A DNA stretch of 64,000 nt from Cupriavidus sp. WGlv3. GTDB taxonomy: Bacteria > Pseudomonadota > Gammaproteobacteria > Burkholderiales > Burkholderiaceae. The position numbers and the translations under genes are program-made. Location of the stretch: assembly GCF_023952475.1 (NCBI RefSeq), contig NZ_JALHRX010000006.1, positions 223,278-287,277 of the forward strand, in the 5' to 3' direction. Positions 52,047 to 61,092 of the stretch are shown in pieces (position 1 is the first letter of the stretch; each line of letters opens with the position of its first letter). The notes under the pieces are model-generated. The model was not told the DNA's origin and did not search any database. It saw nothing but the letters and a program-made list of their open reading frames with translations.

Positions 52047-52883
52047 CTAGCCGGCGGCGCGCCGCCAGGCTTGCTGGATCTCGGCCACCAGCCGCGTCAG
52101 CTGGGCGGCATAGCGCGCGTGGTCGCGGCGGCGCTCGGCCTCATTGAACGGATAGCTGATGTTGAGCCCGTACAGCTGCTGGTCCGGGCCCGAGAAGGCC
52201 GCGCCCACGGCCAGCAGATGCCCCGGCTGGTAGGCCGCGGCGCAATGGCCGTGCTGCTGCGCCTGCGCGATGCCGCGCAGCACGCGCGCGCGCATGCCGG
52301 GCCAGGCCTCGCCCTGGCGGGCTGCGATACCGGCCAGCAGGTCCCTGCGCACCTCCTCCGGCTGCGCCGCCAGCCATGACAGGCCGATCGCCGTCAGCTC
52401 CATCGGCACGCGCGAGCCCGGCACCACACGGCGCGTGCGCGACACGCTGTCGCGGCTGTGCCGGATCGACGCCAGGTATACCATCTCCAGCTGGTCCCCC
52501 ACCGCCAGCCCTACGTTGACCTTGCCCGCCTCGGCCACCTTGCGCATCAGCGGCAGCGCAATCTCCGGCGCGCGGCTGGACTGCTGGAAGGCATCGGCCA
52601 GGCTCAGCACCACCGGCGCCAGCCGGTAGGCGCGCTCGTTGACGTCGTAGCGCAGGAAGCCGGCATCGACCAGCGAACGCGTCAGCCGGCTCACGGTCGG
52701 GCGCGGCAGGCCGGTGCGCGCGGCCAGTTCCGCATTGGTCAGGCTGGTGGTGCCGACGCGGAAGGCACGCAGCAGCACCAGCCCGCGCTCCAGCGACTGG
52801 CTGCCCGCGGTGTCCCGGGTAAAGCGGCCGGTCCGATGGGTCACGCTGCGCGTAGAGTCCTGCGGCGGGATGGCGTCAGGCAT
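52047..52883 (-). CDS. IclR-family transcriptional regulator
   Basis: A 278-residue IclR protein with a disordered N-terminus of about 25 residues, a winged helix (28-90: SQSLERGLVLLRAFRVGTTSLTNAELAARTGLPRPTVSRLTRSLVDAGFLRYD) and an effector domain (105-275: RDSVSRTRRVVPGSRVPMELTAIGLSWLAA, QPGHLLAVGAAFSG). It is divergent from the crotonase/CoA-transferase/acyl-CoA dehydrogenase cluster starting at 52993, with a palindrome 8 bp upstream of its start, so it most likely controls that operon and itself. Confidence 0.9.
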   Translation of the reverse strand: MPDAIPPQDSTRSVTHRTGRFTRDTAGSQSLERGLVLLRAFRVGTTSLTNAELAARTGLPRPTVSRLTRSLVDAGFLRYDVNERAYRLAPVVLSLADAFQQSSRAPEIALPLMRKVAEAGKVNVGLAVGDQLEMVYLASIRHSRDSVSRTRRVVPGSRVPMELTAIGLSWLAAQPEEVRRDLLAGIAARQGEAWPGMRARVLRGIAQAQQHGHCAAAYQPGHLLAVGAAFSGPDQQLYGLNISYPFNEAERRRDHARYAAQLTRLVAEIQQAWRRAAG

Positions 52884-52890
52884 CGCTACC

Positions 52891-52909
52891 AATTTCAGTA
52901 AGTGAAATT
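52891..52909. promoter_or_regulatory. Candidate IclR operator
   Basis: AATTTCA-GTAAG-TGAAATT, a 19 bp site with perfect 7 bp arms, lies 8 bp upstream of the IclR gene start and 84 bp before the crotonase gene. IclR regulators favour AT-rich palindromes of this kind. It stands out in GC-rich DNA. Confidence 0.65.
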
Positions 52910-52992
52910 TGAGTATAGCGGCGCGGCGGCACGGCGCGAATACTGTGGACACGCGGCCCCGAGTCGGCCGCCCCCACAGGAGCCACCCCCGC

Positions 52993-53763
52993 ATGTCATC
53001 CGATGCCGAAATCCATGTCACCCGCGACGGCCACGTGGCCCGCGTGGTGCTGTCCCGCCCGCCGCACAATTTTGTCGATGCCGAGGTGATGCGGCGCCTG
53101 GCCGAGACCCTGCAGACGCTCGACCACGACCACCACTGCCGCGCCATCGTGCTGGCCTCGGGCGTCGGCGCGTTCTGCGCCGGTGCCGACTTCAGCGGCG
53201 CCGGCCAGGGCGAAGTCGCCAGCGATCCCTCGGCCTTCTACGTGCAGGCGATGAAGCTGTACCGCAACCGCAAGCCCATCGTCGCCGCGGTGGCGGGCGC
53301 CGCCATCGGCGCGGGGCTCGGGCTGGCGCTGGTGGCGGATTTCCGCGTGACCTGCGCCGAGGCCCGCTTCAGCGCCAACTTCAACCGACTGGGCTTCCAC
53401 CCGGGTTTCGGCCTGAGCCTGACGCTGCCGCGCCTGGTGGGCGAGCAGCAGGCAGCGCTGCTGTTCTACACCGGCCGGCGCATCACCGGGGCCGAGGCAG
53501 TCAGCATCGGCCTGGCCGACGAGCTGGTCGCCCGGGACGAGGTCGATGCCCGTGCCATGGCGCTGGCGCAGGAGATCGCTGCCTCGGCCCCGCTGGCGGT
53601 GGAAACCACGCGCGCCACGCTGCGCGACGGGCTGGCCGACCGCATTGCCGAGGTCAACCAGCGCGAGCTGGCGATCCAGCGCGGACAGTTCCGCAGCGAG
53701 GATTTCCGCGAGGGCGTCGCCGCCATGGCCGCGCGCCGCGCCCCCGTGTTCCAGCGCCGTTGA
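52993..53763 (+). CDS. Enoyl-CoA hydratase/isomerase-family protein with altered active site
   Basis: A 256-residue crotonase-fold protein. The oxyanion-hole segments are present (GVGAFCAGADFSGAG near 67-80, AVAGAAIGAGLGLALVADFRV near 100-120) and the trimer helices are normal. By my reading neither catalytic Glu of mitochondrial enoyl-CoA hydratase is kept: Glu144 aligns with Phe in SANFNRLG and Glu164 with Leu in GEQQAALLFY. It may therefore be an isomerase, hydrolase or another crotonase-type activity. It is the first gene of the cluster controlled by the IclR regulator and is followed by a CoA-transferase 11 bp later. Confidence 0.85.
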   Translation: MSSDAEIHVTRDGHVARVVLSRPPHNFVDAEVMRRLAETLQTLDHDHHCRAIVLASGVGAFCAGADFSGAGQGEVASDPSAFYVQAMKLYRNRKPIVAAVAGAAIGAGLGLALVADFRVTCAEARFSANFNRLGFHPGFGLSLTLPRLVGEQQAALLFYTGRRITGAEAVSIGLADELVARDEVDARAMALAQEIAASAPLAVETTRATLRDGLADRIAEVNQRELAIQRGQFRSEDFREGVAAMAARRAPVFQRR

Positions 53764-53774
53764 GGGAGGGATCG

Positions 53775-54968
53775 ATGAGCGAAGCAGACCAGCGCGCGGC
53801 ACCGGCCGGCCCGCTCGACGGCATCCGCGTGCTCGACCTGACCGCGGTCGTGCTCGGCCCGCTGGCGACGCAGGTGCTGGCCGACTTCGGCGCCGACGTG
53901 ATCAAGGTCGAAGGCCCCGAGGGCGACCTGATGCGCGCCAACGGGGTGTCGCAGCATGCCGGCATGAGCTCGATCTACCTGGCGCTGAACCGCAACAAGC
54001 GCTCGGTCGTGCTCGACCTGAAGACCGCCGAGGGCGCGGCGGCGCTGCGCGGCCTGATTGCCGGCGCCGACGTGCTGGTGCACAACATGCGCGTCGCCGC
54101 GATCGAGCGGCTGGGCTTCGGCTACGCCGAGGTGGCGCGCATCAACCCGCGCATCGTCTATTGCCTGGCCACCGGCTTCGGCCAGGACGGCCCGCACCGC
54201 GACAAGCCGGCCTTCGACGACATCATCCAGGCCGGCTGCGGCCTGGTCGCGCTGGGCTCCGCCGGCGGCGAGCGTCCGCAATACGTGCCCAGCCTGCTCG
54301 CCGACAAAACCACCGGGTTGGCGCTGGCCAATGCCGTGCTGGCCGCGCTGCTGTACCGCGAGCGCCACGGCGTGGGCCAGATGGTCGAGGTGCCGATGCT
54401 CGAAACCATGACCGCCTTCGTCATGACCGAGCATCTGGGCGGCCTGACCTTCGACCCGCCACCGGCCGGCGCCGGCTACGCCCGCCTGCTGCAGGGCGGG
54501 CGGCGCCCCGCGCCGACCCGCGACGGCTGGATCTGCGCGCTGCCCTACACCGAGCGCCACTGGCAGGCCTTCTTCCGCGCAGTGGGCCGCGACGACCTGG
54601 CCGAGCGCTACGACGTGGCCGACCGGGCGCAGCGCAACGCCAACATCCGTGCGCTGTACGGCCACCTGGCGGAGCTGACGCCGGCGCGCAGCACCGACGA
54701 ATGGATGCAGCTGTTCGAGTCGCTCGACATTCCCGCCACGCCGATCTACGGCCTCGATGCACTGGTCGACCACCCGCACCTGCACGCGGTCGGCCTGTTC
54801 CAGCAAACCCGGCACCCTACCGAAGGCCCCTTGCGCGAGCTGCGCCCGGCTGCGCGCTTCTCGGCCACGCCGCTGTCGCTGCGCCGCCATGCGCCGGCGC
54901 TGGGCGAGCACACCGAGGAGATCCTGCGCGAACTAACCCTCGCGCCGGATGCGCGCCAATCCCGATAA
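53775..54968 (+). CDS. CaiB/BaiF family CoA-transferase
   Basis: A 397-residue class III CoA-transferase with GIRVLDLTAVVLGPLATQVLADFGADVIKVEGPEGDLMR, LNRNKRSVVLDLKTAEG, VHNMRVAAIERLGFGY and the active-site stretch DKPAFDDIIQAGCGLVALG. It has a GAGGGAGGG site and follows the crotonase gene by 11 bp, then leads to an acyl-CoA dehydrogenase 18 bp after its stop. The cluster looks like a pathway that charges an acid with CoA and degrades it by oxidation-like steps. Confidence 0.9.
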   Translation: MSEADQRAAPAGPLDGIRVLDLTAVVLGPLATQVLADFGADVIKVEGPEGDLMRANGVSQHAGMSSIYLALNRNKRSVVLDLKTAEGAAALRGLIAGADVLVHNMRVAAIERLGFGYAEVARINPRIVYCLATGFGQDGPHRDKPAFDDIIQAGCGLVALGSAGGERPQYVPSLLADKTTGLALANAVLAALLYRERHGVGQMVEVPMLETMTAFVMTEHLGGLTFDPPPAGAGYARLLQGGRRPAPTRDGWICALPYTERHWQAFFRAVGRDDLAERYDVADRAQRNANIRALYGHLAELTPARSTDEWMQLFESLDIPATPIYGLDALVDHPHLHAVGLFQQTRHPTEGPLRELRPAARFSATPLSLRRHAPALGEHTEEILRELTLAPDARQSR

Positions 54969-54986
54969 ACAGCCGAGAAGACCACC

Positions 54987-56153
54987 ATGCATTTTGAACT
55001 CGACCAAGAACACCGGATGCTCAAGGACCTGGTCGCGCGTTTCGTGCGCGAGCAGCTGATCCCGCTGGAACCCACGGTGCTGGCGCGCGAAGCCGCCGGC
55101 GGCCAGATGGCGCTGCTGCCCGAAGAGCATGCGCGCCTGGACTCGCTGTCGCGCGAGCTCGGCCTGTGGGGCCTCGACGCTCCGGCCGAGCTGGGCGGCG
55201 CCGACCTGCCGACGGTGGCAATGGTGGGCGTCAACGAAGAACTCGGCAAGACCATCACCCCCTATGACCTGCCACCGGATTCGCCCAACCTGCGCATGCT
55301 GATGCTGACCGCGAGCGCGGCCCAGCGCGAGCGCTACCTGGCCCCGTATGCGCGCGGCGAGACCGTGTCGGCCATCGCCATCTCGGAACCGGGCGCCGGC
55401 GCCGATCCGGCCATGATGGCCACGCGTGCCGACCGCGATGGCGACCACTGGGTGCTGAACGGGCGCAAGATCTGGATCAGCCGCGCGGCGCGCGCCGACT
55501 GGACCATCGTCATGGCGGTGACCGACAAGGCCCGCGGCGCGCGCGGCGGCATCTCGGCGTTTATCGTCGAGCGCGGCACGCCGGGCTTGCGGGTCGAGCG
55601 GCGCATCCCGATGATCGGCGGCGCGTCGACCTATGAAGTGGTGCTGGAAGACTGCCGCATCCCCGCCACCCAACTGCTCGGCGCCGAGGGACAGGGCTTT
55701 GCGCCGATGCAGGCGCGGCTGTCGACGCGGCGGGTGCAGATGGCCGCCTGGTGCATCGGCCGCGCCCAGCGCGCGCTGGACATGATCTGCGAGTACGCCC
55801 CGCAGCGCCAGACCTTCGGCGCGCCGCTGGCGCAGCGCCAGGCGATCCAGTGGTGGGTGGCCGACGCCGCCACGCGCATCCATGCCTGCCGCCTGATGAC
55901 CTACGAAGCCGCCACCCGCATCGACGCCGGAGAAGAAGCCCGCACGCAGGTGTCGATGATCAAGGTGTTCGCCACCGAAATGGCCTGGGACGTGATCGAC
56001 CATGCCATGCAGACCTTCGGCGCGATGGGCATGACCAAGGAGCTGCCGCTGCAGCAGATGGCCAACGAGACCCGGCTGATGCGCATCTACGAAGGCCCCA
56101 GCGAAGTGCACCGCTGGGTCATTGCGCGCGACCTGCTGGGCCTGCGCCGTTAG
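54987..56153 (+). CDS. Acyl-CoA dehydrogenase
   Basis: A 388-residue acyl-CoA dehydrogenase. It has ISEPGAGADPAMMATRADRDGDHWVLNGRKIWIS and the C-terminal RIYEGPSEVHRWVIARDLLGL with the Glu of the YEG motif in the usual base position. It is the third gene of the IclR-controlled cluster, between the CoA-transferase and a Bug binding protein. Substrate chain length is not apparent. Confidence 0.9.
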   Translation: MHFELDQEHRMLKDLVARFVREQLIPLEPTVLAREAAGGQMALLPEEHARLDSLSRELGLWGLDAPAELGGADLPTVAMVGVNEELGKTITPYDLPPDSPNLRMLMLTASAAQRERYLAPYARGETVSAIAISEPGAGADPAMMATRADRDGDHWVLNGRKIWISRAARADWTIVMAVTDKARGARGGISAFIVERGTPGLRVERRIPMIGGASTYEVVLEDCRIPATQLLGAEGQGFAPMQARLSTRRVQMAAWCIGRAQRALDMICEYAPQRQTFGAPLAQRQAIQWWVADAATRIHACRLMTYEAATRIDAGEEARTQVSMIKVFATEMAWDVIDHAMQTFGAMGMTKELPLQQMANETRLMRIYEGPSEVHRWVIARDLLGLRR

Positions 56154-56215
56154 GCCGGCATCGATCCCTTGCACCGGCGGAGACACGCCGGGCATTCCAC
56201 CGTCAGGAGACCACC

Positions 56216-57217
56216 ATGCAACAGGCTTTCCGTTCCCGTCGCCGCTTCCTCGGACTCTTTCCGGCCGCACTGGCGCAGCTGGGCGCAGCGACGCCACCGG
56301 CAGCGCGCGCGGCCGACGCCGACGCCTTTCCCGCCCGGCCGATCCGCTTCCTCGTGCCCTTCCCATCGGGCAGCGGCACCGATACCACCGCGCGCATGTT
56401 CGCCAGGAAGATCGGCGAGCTGACCGGCCAGGGCGTGGTGGTCGAAAACAAGCCCGGCGGCAACGGCTTTATCGGCGTGCAGGCCGCGCTGAACGCGCCG
56501 GCCGACGGCTACACCGTCTTTATCGGCAGCAATTCCACGCTGTCGACCAATGCCGCCACCTTCCGCAAGCTGCCGTACGACCCGCTCACCGACTTTGCGC
56601 CGATCACGCTGCTGTCGCGCGGGCCGTGCGTGATCATCGTGCCGGCCGGCTCGCCCTACCGCACGCTGTCCGAGCTGCTGGAGGACGCGCGCAAGCGTCC
56701 GGGCGCGCTGAACTACGGCACGGGCTCGATCTCGTACACGCTTTATTCGGAATGGCTCAACGAGCTGGCCCGCATCAAGACCACGGCGGTGCCGTACAAA
56801 GGGGCCGGCGATGCCATCAATGGCGTGATGGCGGCCAATGTCGATTTCGCCGTGGTCGATGCCACCGGCGCGATCGAGCTGGCCCGCGGCGGCAAGGTGC
56901 GCGCGCTGGCCTACACCGCGCCGCAGCGCTCGCCGCTGCTGCCGGACGTGCCGTCCATCGTCGAAGCCGGCCTGCCGGACTTCCTGGCCTACAACTGGGT
57001 CGCGGCAGCGGTGTCGGCCAGGACGCCGCCGGCGGTGGTGAAGCGGCTGCAGGACCTGTTCACGCAGGCCGGCAATGCCGCGGACGTGCGCGAGTACTAC
57101 ACGCGCCAGTCGACCAGGCTGATCCTGTCGTCGCCGGCCGAGATGCGGCAATACCAGATGGACGAAATCGAGCGCTGGAAGCGGCTCGCGGCAGTGGCCA
57201 GGATCCCGCTGCAGTAA
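56216..57217 (+). CDS. Bug/TctC-type binding protein with Tat-like signal
   Basis: A 333-residue Bug protein. The start MQQAFRSRRRFLGLFPAALA contains S-R-R-R-F-L-G, matching the twin-arginine motif, so Tat export is likely, which is unusual as Bug proteins are generally Sec-exported. The body is typical: FPARPIRFLVPFPSGSGTDTTARMFARKI, PADGYTVFIGSNSTLSTNA, VPYKGAGDAINGVMAANVDF. There is no TctAB gene nearby. It closes the cluster and converges with a LysR gene, 10 bp between stops. Confidence 0.9.
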   Translation: MQQAFRSRRRFLGLFPAALAQLGAATPPAARAADADAFPARPIRFLVPFPSGSGTDTTARMFARKIGELTGQGVVVENKPGGNGFIGVQAALNAPADGYTVFIGSNSTLSTNAATFRKLPYDPLTDFAPITLLSRGPCVIIVPAGSPYRTLSELLEDARKRPGALNYGTGSISYTLYSEWLNELARIKTTAVPYKGAGDAINGVMAANVDFAVVDATGAIELARGGKVRALAYTAPQRSPLLPDVPSIVEAGLPDFLAYNWVAAAVSARTPPAVVKRLQDLFTQAGNAADVREYYTRQSTRLILSSPAEMRQYQMDEIERWKRLAAVARIPLQ

Positions 57218-57227
57218 GCGCGCGCCG

Positions 57228-58121
57228 CTAGCCGCTGTGCTCGCGCAGCAGCTCCGTCAGGCGCTGCGCCAGCGGCGACAGGTAGGCGCCTTCGCGCGTG
57301 ACCACGCCGATGCGCCGGCGCAGGTCCAGTTCCTCCACGCCCAGCGGCAGCACGCGCAGGCCGCGCTGCATGGCGTCGCCGCTGGCATTGGCGATGCTCA
57401 GCATCTGCGTGCCCTGCATCAGCGCGAACAGCGAACTGCTGCCGAAGTCGATCTCGATGCGCGGCTGCGGCTCCGGCAGGCCGCGCTGGCGGAACGCCGC
57501 GTCGACCTGCTGGCGCAGCGTGATATGCCGTTCGGGCAGCAGCCATTCCTGGTCGGCGAGGTCGGCCAGGCGCAGCTTGCGCCGCCGCAGCAGCGCGTGG
57601 CCCTGGTCGGCCACCACCACCAGCCGGTCGTCGAACAGCGGCTGCACCGCGAAGGTATCCGCCAGCGCGCCGGACGGGGTGGGCGCCACCGCCATGTCCA
57701 GCTCCCCGGCCGCCAGCAAGTCCAGCAAGTCACGCGCCAGCCGGCGGCGCAGCCGCAGCCGCGCCACCGGGCGCTCGCGCACCAGCTGCTGGCACGCACC
57801 CAGGATCACGTCGCCCGGTATCGACGGTGAATAGCCCACGCGCAGGACGCCCTGTTCGCCGGTGCGGATGCCCAGCATCTCCTTGATGCCGTCCTGGTAC
57901 TCCAGCTGGATGCGTCGCGCGCGCTCTAGGAAGCGGTTGCCGGCATAGGTGGCGGCCATGCCGTTGGCGGTGCGCTCGAACAGCGGCAGCCCCGCCTGCG
58001 TCTCCACCCGCTGCACCGCCTTGGTCAGCGCCGGCTGGCTGATTCCCAGCGCCTCGGCGGCGCGGCCGATGCCGCCGTGCGCCGCCACGGCGAGGATGTA
58101 TTCGATATCCCGCGTCTCCAT
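57228..58121 (-). CDS. LysR-family transcriptional regulator
   Basis: A 297-residue LysR protein with HTH at about residues 1-65 (METRDIEYILAVAAHGGIGRAAEALGISQPALTKAVQRVETQAGLPLFER) and an effector domain (about 90-290). It is divergent from the acyl-CoA ligase cluster at 58256; the 134 bp between contain a LysR-like palindrome. It is the likely regulator of that cluster. Confidence 0.9.
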   Translation of the reverse strand: METRDIEYILAVAAHGGIGRAAEALGISQPALTKAVQRVETQAGLPLFERTANGMAATYAGNRFLERARRIQLEYQDGIKEMLGIRTGEQGVLRVGYSPSIPGDVILGACQQLVRERPVARLRLRRRLARDLLDLLAAGELDMAVAPTPSGALADTFAVQPLFDDRLVVVADQGHALLRRRKLRLADLADQEWLLPERHITLRQQVDAAFRQRGLPEPQPRIEIDFGSSSLFALMQGTQMLSIANASGDAMQRGLRVLPLGVEELDLRRRIGVVTREGAYLSPLAQRLTELLREHSG

Positions 58122-58143
58122 TGCCTCACATTCCCGACGGTTA

Positions 58144-58157
58144 TGGCTTTATAGCCA
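58144..58157. promoter_or_regulatory. Candidate LysR operator
   Basis: TGGCT-TTAT-AGCCA (58144-58157) is a perfect 5 bp inverted repeat with an AT-rich centre, flanked by TTA and AAT, lying 22 bp from the LysR start. It resembles the LysR-type T-N11-A box and is in the right place to control both the regulator and the ligase gene. Confidence 0.6.
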
Positions 58158-58255
58158 ATGCGTCATTGTGGTGATGTCTGCCATCTTACAGACTACAGCG
58201 CAACAGCACACCACCGAGCGTGCAGCAACATCACTCAGCCTTCACCGGAGACAGC

Positions 58256-59809
58256 ATGGGTTTCGCGTATTTCCTGCGCCGCGCCGCGCGTTACTGGGGC
58301 GACCAGCCCGCCATCCTCTACCAGGACCAGGTGGTGACCTATCGCCAGCTCGACGAACGCTCGACGCGTCTGGCCAATGCGCTGCTGGCGCTGGGCCTGC
58401 GCCCCGGCGACCGCGTCGCGGTGCAGTCGCGCAACCGGCCCGAGCTGGTCGAACTGGAATGCGCGCTGTACAAGGCCGGCCTGGTCAAGGCCGCGCTCAA
58501 CCCGCGCTTTACCGCGGCCGAGGCCAGCGACGTGGTCGAGAACTGCACCCCGCGCGTGCTGATCGCGGGCCCGGGCTACACCGGCTATGACCGCACCACG
58601 GCCGGTTTCGGCAGCATCGAGACCTTTATCGCCATCGGCGCGGCGCCCGCCGGCTATGTCGATTACGAAGCGCTGCTGGCCAACGCCGGCACCACCGCGC
58701 CCGACATCACCCCGGCCGCCGACGACCTGGCCGTGCTGCATTTCTCCTCGGGCTCCACCGGCAAGATCAAGGCCGCCATGCAGAGCTACGGCAACCGCAT
58801 CGCGGCGCTGCGCAAGGTGGTGTCCGGCATGGACCGCCCCGCCCGCCCCGGCGACCGGCTGGCGCTGATCGGCCCGGTCACGCACGCTTCCGGCATGCTG
58901 ATGCAGCCCTATCTGTATGTGGGCGCGACGCTGGTGCTGTTCGAGAAATTCGAGCCGGCGCACTTCCTGGCCGAAGTCGCGCGGCTGCGCATCACCCATG
59001 TGTTCATGGTGCCAGCCATGATCAACATGCTGCTGGCCGAGCCCACGCTGGCGCAGGCCGACCTGTCGAGCCTGAAGACGCTGGCCTACGGCGCCGCGCC
59101 GATGGCGCCGGCGCGCATCCGCGAGGCCTGGGAACGCATCGGCCCGATCCTGTCGCAGGGCTATGGCGCCAGCGAATCGACCTCGGGCGTCACGCGGCTG
59201 TCCACCAGCGACCATGCCGATGCCATCGCCAGCCATCCCGAGCGCCTGGCCTCGTGCGGCCGCGCGCTGGGCGAGACCGAAGTGCGCGTGGTCGACGAGC
59301 ACGGCAAGGAAGTGGCCATAGGCGAGATCGGCGAGCTGGTGATCCGCGGCGACGACGTGTTCCACGGCTACTGGAACGCGCCCGAGCTGACGCGCGAGAC
59401 CCTGGTCGACGGCTGGCTGCACACCGGCGACATGGCGCGCGTCGACGAGGCCGGCTACCTGTACCTGGTCGACCGCAAGAAGGACATGATCATTTCCGGC
59501 GGCTTCAATGTCTACCCGACCGAGGTCGAGGCCACGCTGTACCAGCACCCCGACGTGCTGGAGGCCTGCGTCATCAGCGTGCCCGACGACACCTGGGGCG
59601 AAAGCGTCAAGGCCGTGGTCACGCTGCGCCCCGGGCGCGAGGCCACCGCGCAGCAGCTGATCGCGCACTGCCGCGAGCGCATCGCCGACTACAAGTCGCC
59701 GCGCTCGGTCGACTTTGTCGCCGAGCTGCCCAAGAACGCCAGCGGCAAGCTGGCCCGCAAGACCGTGCGCGAACGCTACTGGCAAGGCGTCGGACGCCGC
59801 GTCAACTGA
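58256..59809 (+). CDS. AMP-forming acyl-CoA synthetase
   Basis: A 517-residue ANL-superfamily acyl-CoA synthetase. The P-loop region HFSSGSTGKIKA is at 162-173, YGASES near 300, GWLHTGDMARVD near 385, DRKKDMIISGGFNVYP and the adenylation lysine Lys498 in PKNASGKLARK. The P-loop has S-G-S-T-G-K-I-K instead of the common SGTTGxPK, with Pro replaced by Ile. It activates a carboxylic acid with ATP, forming AMP. ATG 58256 with GGAG is preferred over GTG 58220. It opens an operon with an acyl-CoA dehydrogenase-like gene and a Bug protein, probably induced by the LysR regulator. Confidence 0.9.
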   Translation: MGFAYFLRRAARYWGDQPAILYQDQVVTYRQLDERSTRLANALLALGLRPGDRVAVQSRNRPELVELECALYKAGLVKAALNPRFTAAEASDVVENCTPRVLIAGPGYTGYDRTTAGFGSIETFIAIGAAPAGYVDYEALLANAGTTAPDITPAADDLAVLHFSSGSTGKIKAAMQSYGNRIAALRKVVSGMDRPARPGDRLALIGPVTHASGMLMQPYLYVGATLVLFEKFEPAHFLAEVARLRITHVFMVPAMINMLLAEPTLAQADLSSLKTLAYGAAPMAPARIREAWERIGPILSQGYGASESTSGVTRLSTSDHADAIASHPERLASCGRALGETEVRVVDEHGKEVAIGEIGELVIRGDDVFHGYWNAPELTRETLVDGWLHTGDMARVDEAGYLYLVDRKKDMIISGGFNVYPTEVEATLYQHPDVLEACVISVPDDTWGESVKAVVTLRPGREATAQQLIAHCRERIADYKSPRSVDFVAELPKNASGKLARKTVRERYWQGVGRRVN

Positions 59810-59833
59810 ACCCGCCGCACCGAGGAAACCGCC

Positions 59834-61015
59834 ATGTTCGACCACCTGACCAACCCCGTCCTGCTGGAAACCCGCGCCGGCATCCGCCGCTTTATCGACG
59901 AAGAGCTGCGCCCGCTCGAACAGGAACTCGGCCTGGGTTCCGAGGACCCGTGGCCGCGCGAGACCCTGCGCCAGGTCTGGCGCCGCTCCAGCGAACTGGG
60001 CTTCTACGCTGCCTGCCTGCCCACCGCGCTCGGCGGCAAGGGCCTGAACATCCAGGAACAATGCGCGCTCAAGGCCGAGCTGGCCGCGAGCGGCTCGACC
60101 CTGACCGCGCACGTGCTGGGCGACCTGGGCGGCCCGCCGCGCGTGGGCAACATGCTGAAATACGCCACGCCCGGGCAGCTCGAGCGGTATTTCAAGCCGG
60201 TGATCCGCGGCGAGAAATCGACCTGCTTCGCATTGACGGAAACGCATTCCGGTTCCGATGCGCAGAGCATCAAGACCTCGGCCGTGGCCGACGGCGACGA
60301 GCTGGTCATCAACGGCGGCAAGCACTACATCAGCGGCGCGCCGTTTGCCGACTTCGCCATCGTCATGTGCGTGACCGACGCCACCGCCACGCCGCCGGCC
60401 ATCACCGCGGTGCTGGTCGACCTGGACCTGCCCGGCGTGACGGTGACCAACGAGTATGTGCCGATGTCCGGCCAGCATATCGACGGCGATATCCGCTTCG
60501 ACAACGTGCGCGTGCCGCGCGCCAACATCTTCGGCGGCGAAGGCAACGGCTTCAAGCTGGGCATGTCGCGCATCAATGTGAACCGGCTGCTGCACTGCCC
60601 CAGCATGCTGGGGCTGGCCATGCGGGCCTATGAGTCGTCGCTGGAATATGCCGGCCAGCGCCGCCAGTTCGGCGGCCCGATCGCGCGCTTCCAGGCGATC
60701 CAGCACATGCTGGCCGACATGGCCGCGGCGCTGTGGGCCTGCGAAAGCATGATCGCGCACACCGCTGCGCTGGCCGACGCCGGCGCCGACCTGCGCATGA
60801 AGGCCGCGGCGTGCAAGCTGTTCGTCTCGGAGCGCTGCTTCGAGGTGGCGGACAAGGCCGTGCAGATCCACGGCAATGTCGGCGTCACGCGCGGCCATCC
60901 GGTCGAGCAGACCTTCCGCAAGCTGCGCATGTTCCGCATCTTCACCGGCACCAGCGAGATCCAGCGCAACACCATCGCGCGGGCTATCCTGGAACCGCTG
61001 CAGCAGAAAGCCTGA
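59834..61015 (+). CDS. Acyl-CoA dehydrogenase-family protein lacking the usual base
   Basis: A 393-residue acyl-CoA dehydrogenase fold: LTETHSGSDAQSIKTSAVADGDELVINGGKHYISGA, HIDGDIRFDNVRVPRANIFGGEGNGFKLGMSRINVNR and RIFTGTSEIQRNTIARAILE. The usual YEG is FTG here, so the MCAD-type Glu is Thr; the isovaleryl-CoA-type position reads Asn in INVNRLL where ERL is expected. The catalytic base may thus be elsewhere or the protein may do another flavin reaction. It follows the ligase gene by 24 bp. Confidence 0.88.
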   Translation: MFDHLTNPVLLETRAGIRRFIDEELRPLEQELGLGSEDPWPRETLRQVWRRSSELGFYAACLPTALGGKGLNIQEQCALKAELAASGSTLTAHVLGDLGGPPRVGNMLKYATPGQLERYFKPVIRGEKSTCFALTETHSGSDAQSIKTSAVADGDELVINGGKHYISGAPFADFAIVMCVTDATATPPAITAVLVDLDLPGVTVTNEYVPMSGQHIDGDIRFDNVRVPRANIFGGEGNGFKLGMSRINVNRLLHCPSMLGLAMRAYESSLEYAGQRRQFGGPIARFQAIQHMLADMAAALWACESMIAHTAALADAGADLRMKAAACKLFVSERCFEVADKAVQIHGNVGVTRGHPVEQTFRKLRMFRIFTGTSEIQRNTIARAILEPLQQKA

Positions 61016-61092
61016 CCGTGCCGGCGGCGCGGTCGCCGCCGGCATCGAGATCCCGGCCACAGCACAATACGACAAGACCACGGAGACCAAGC

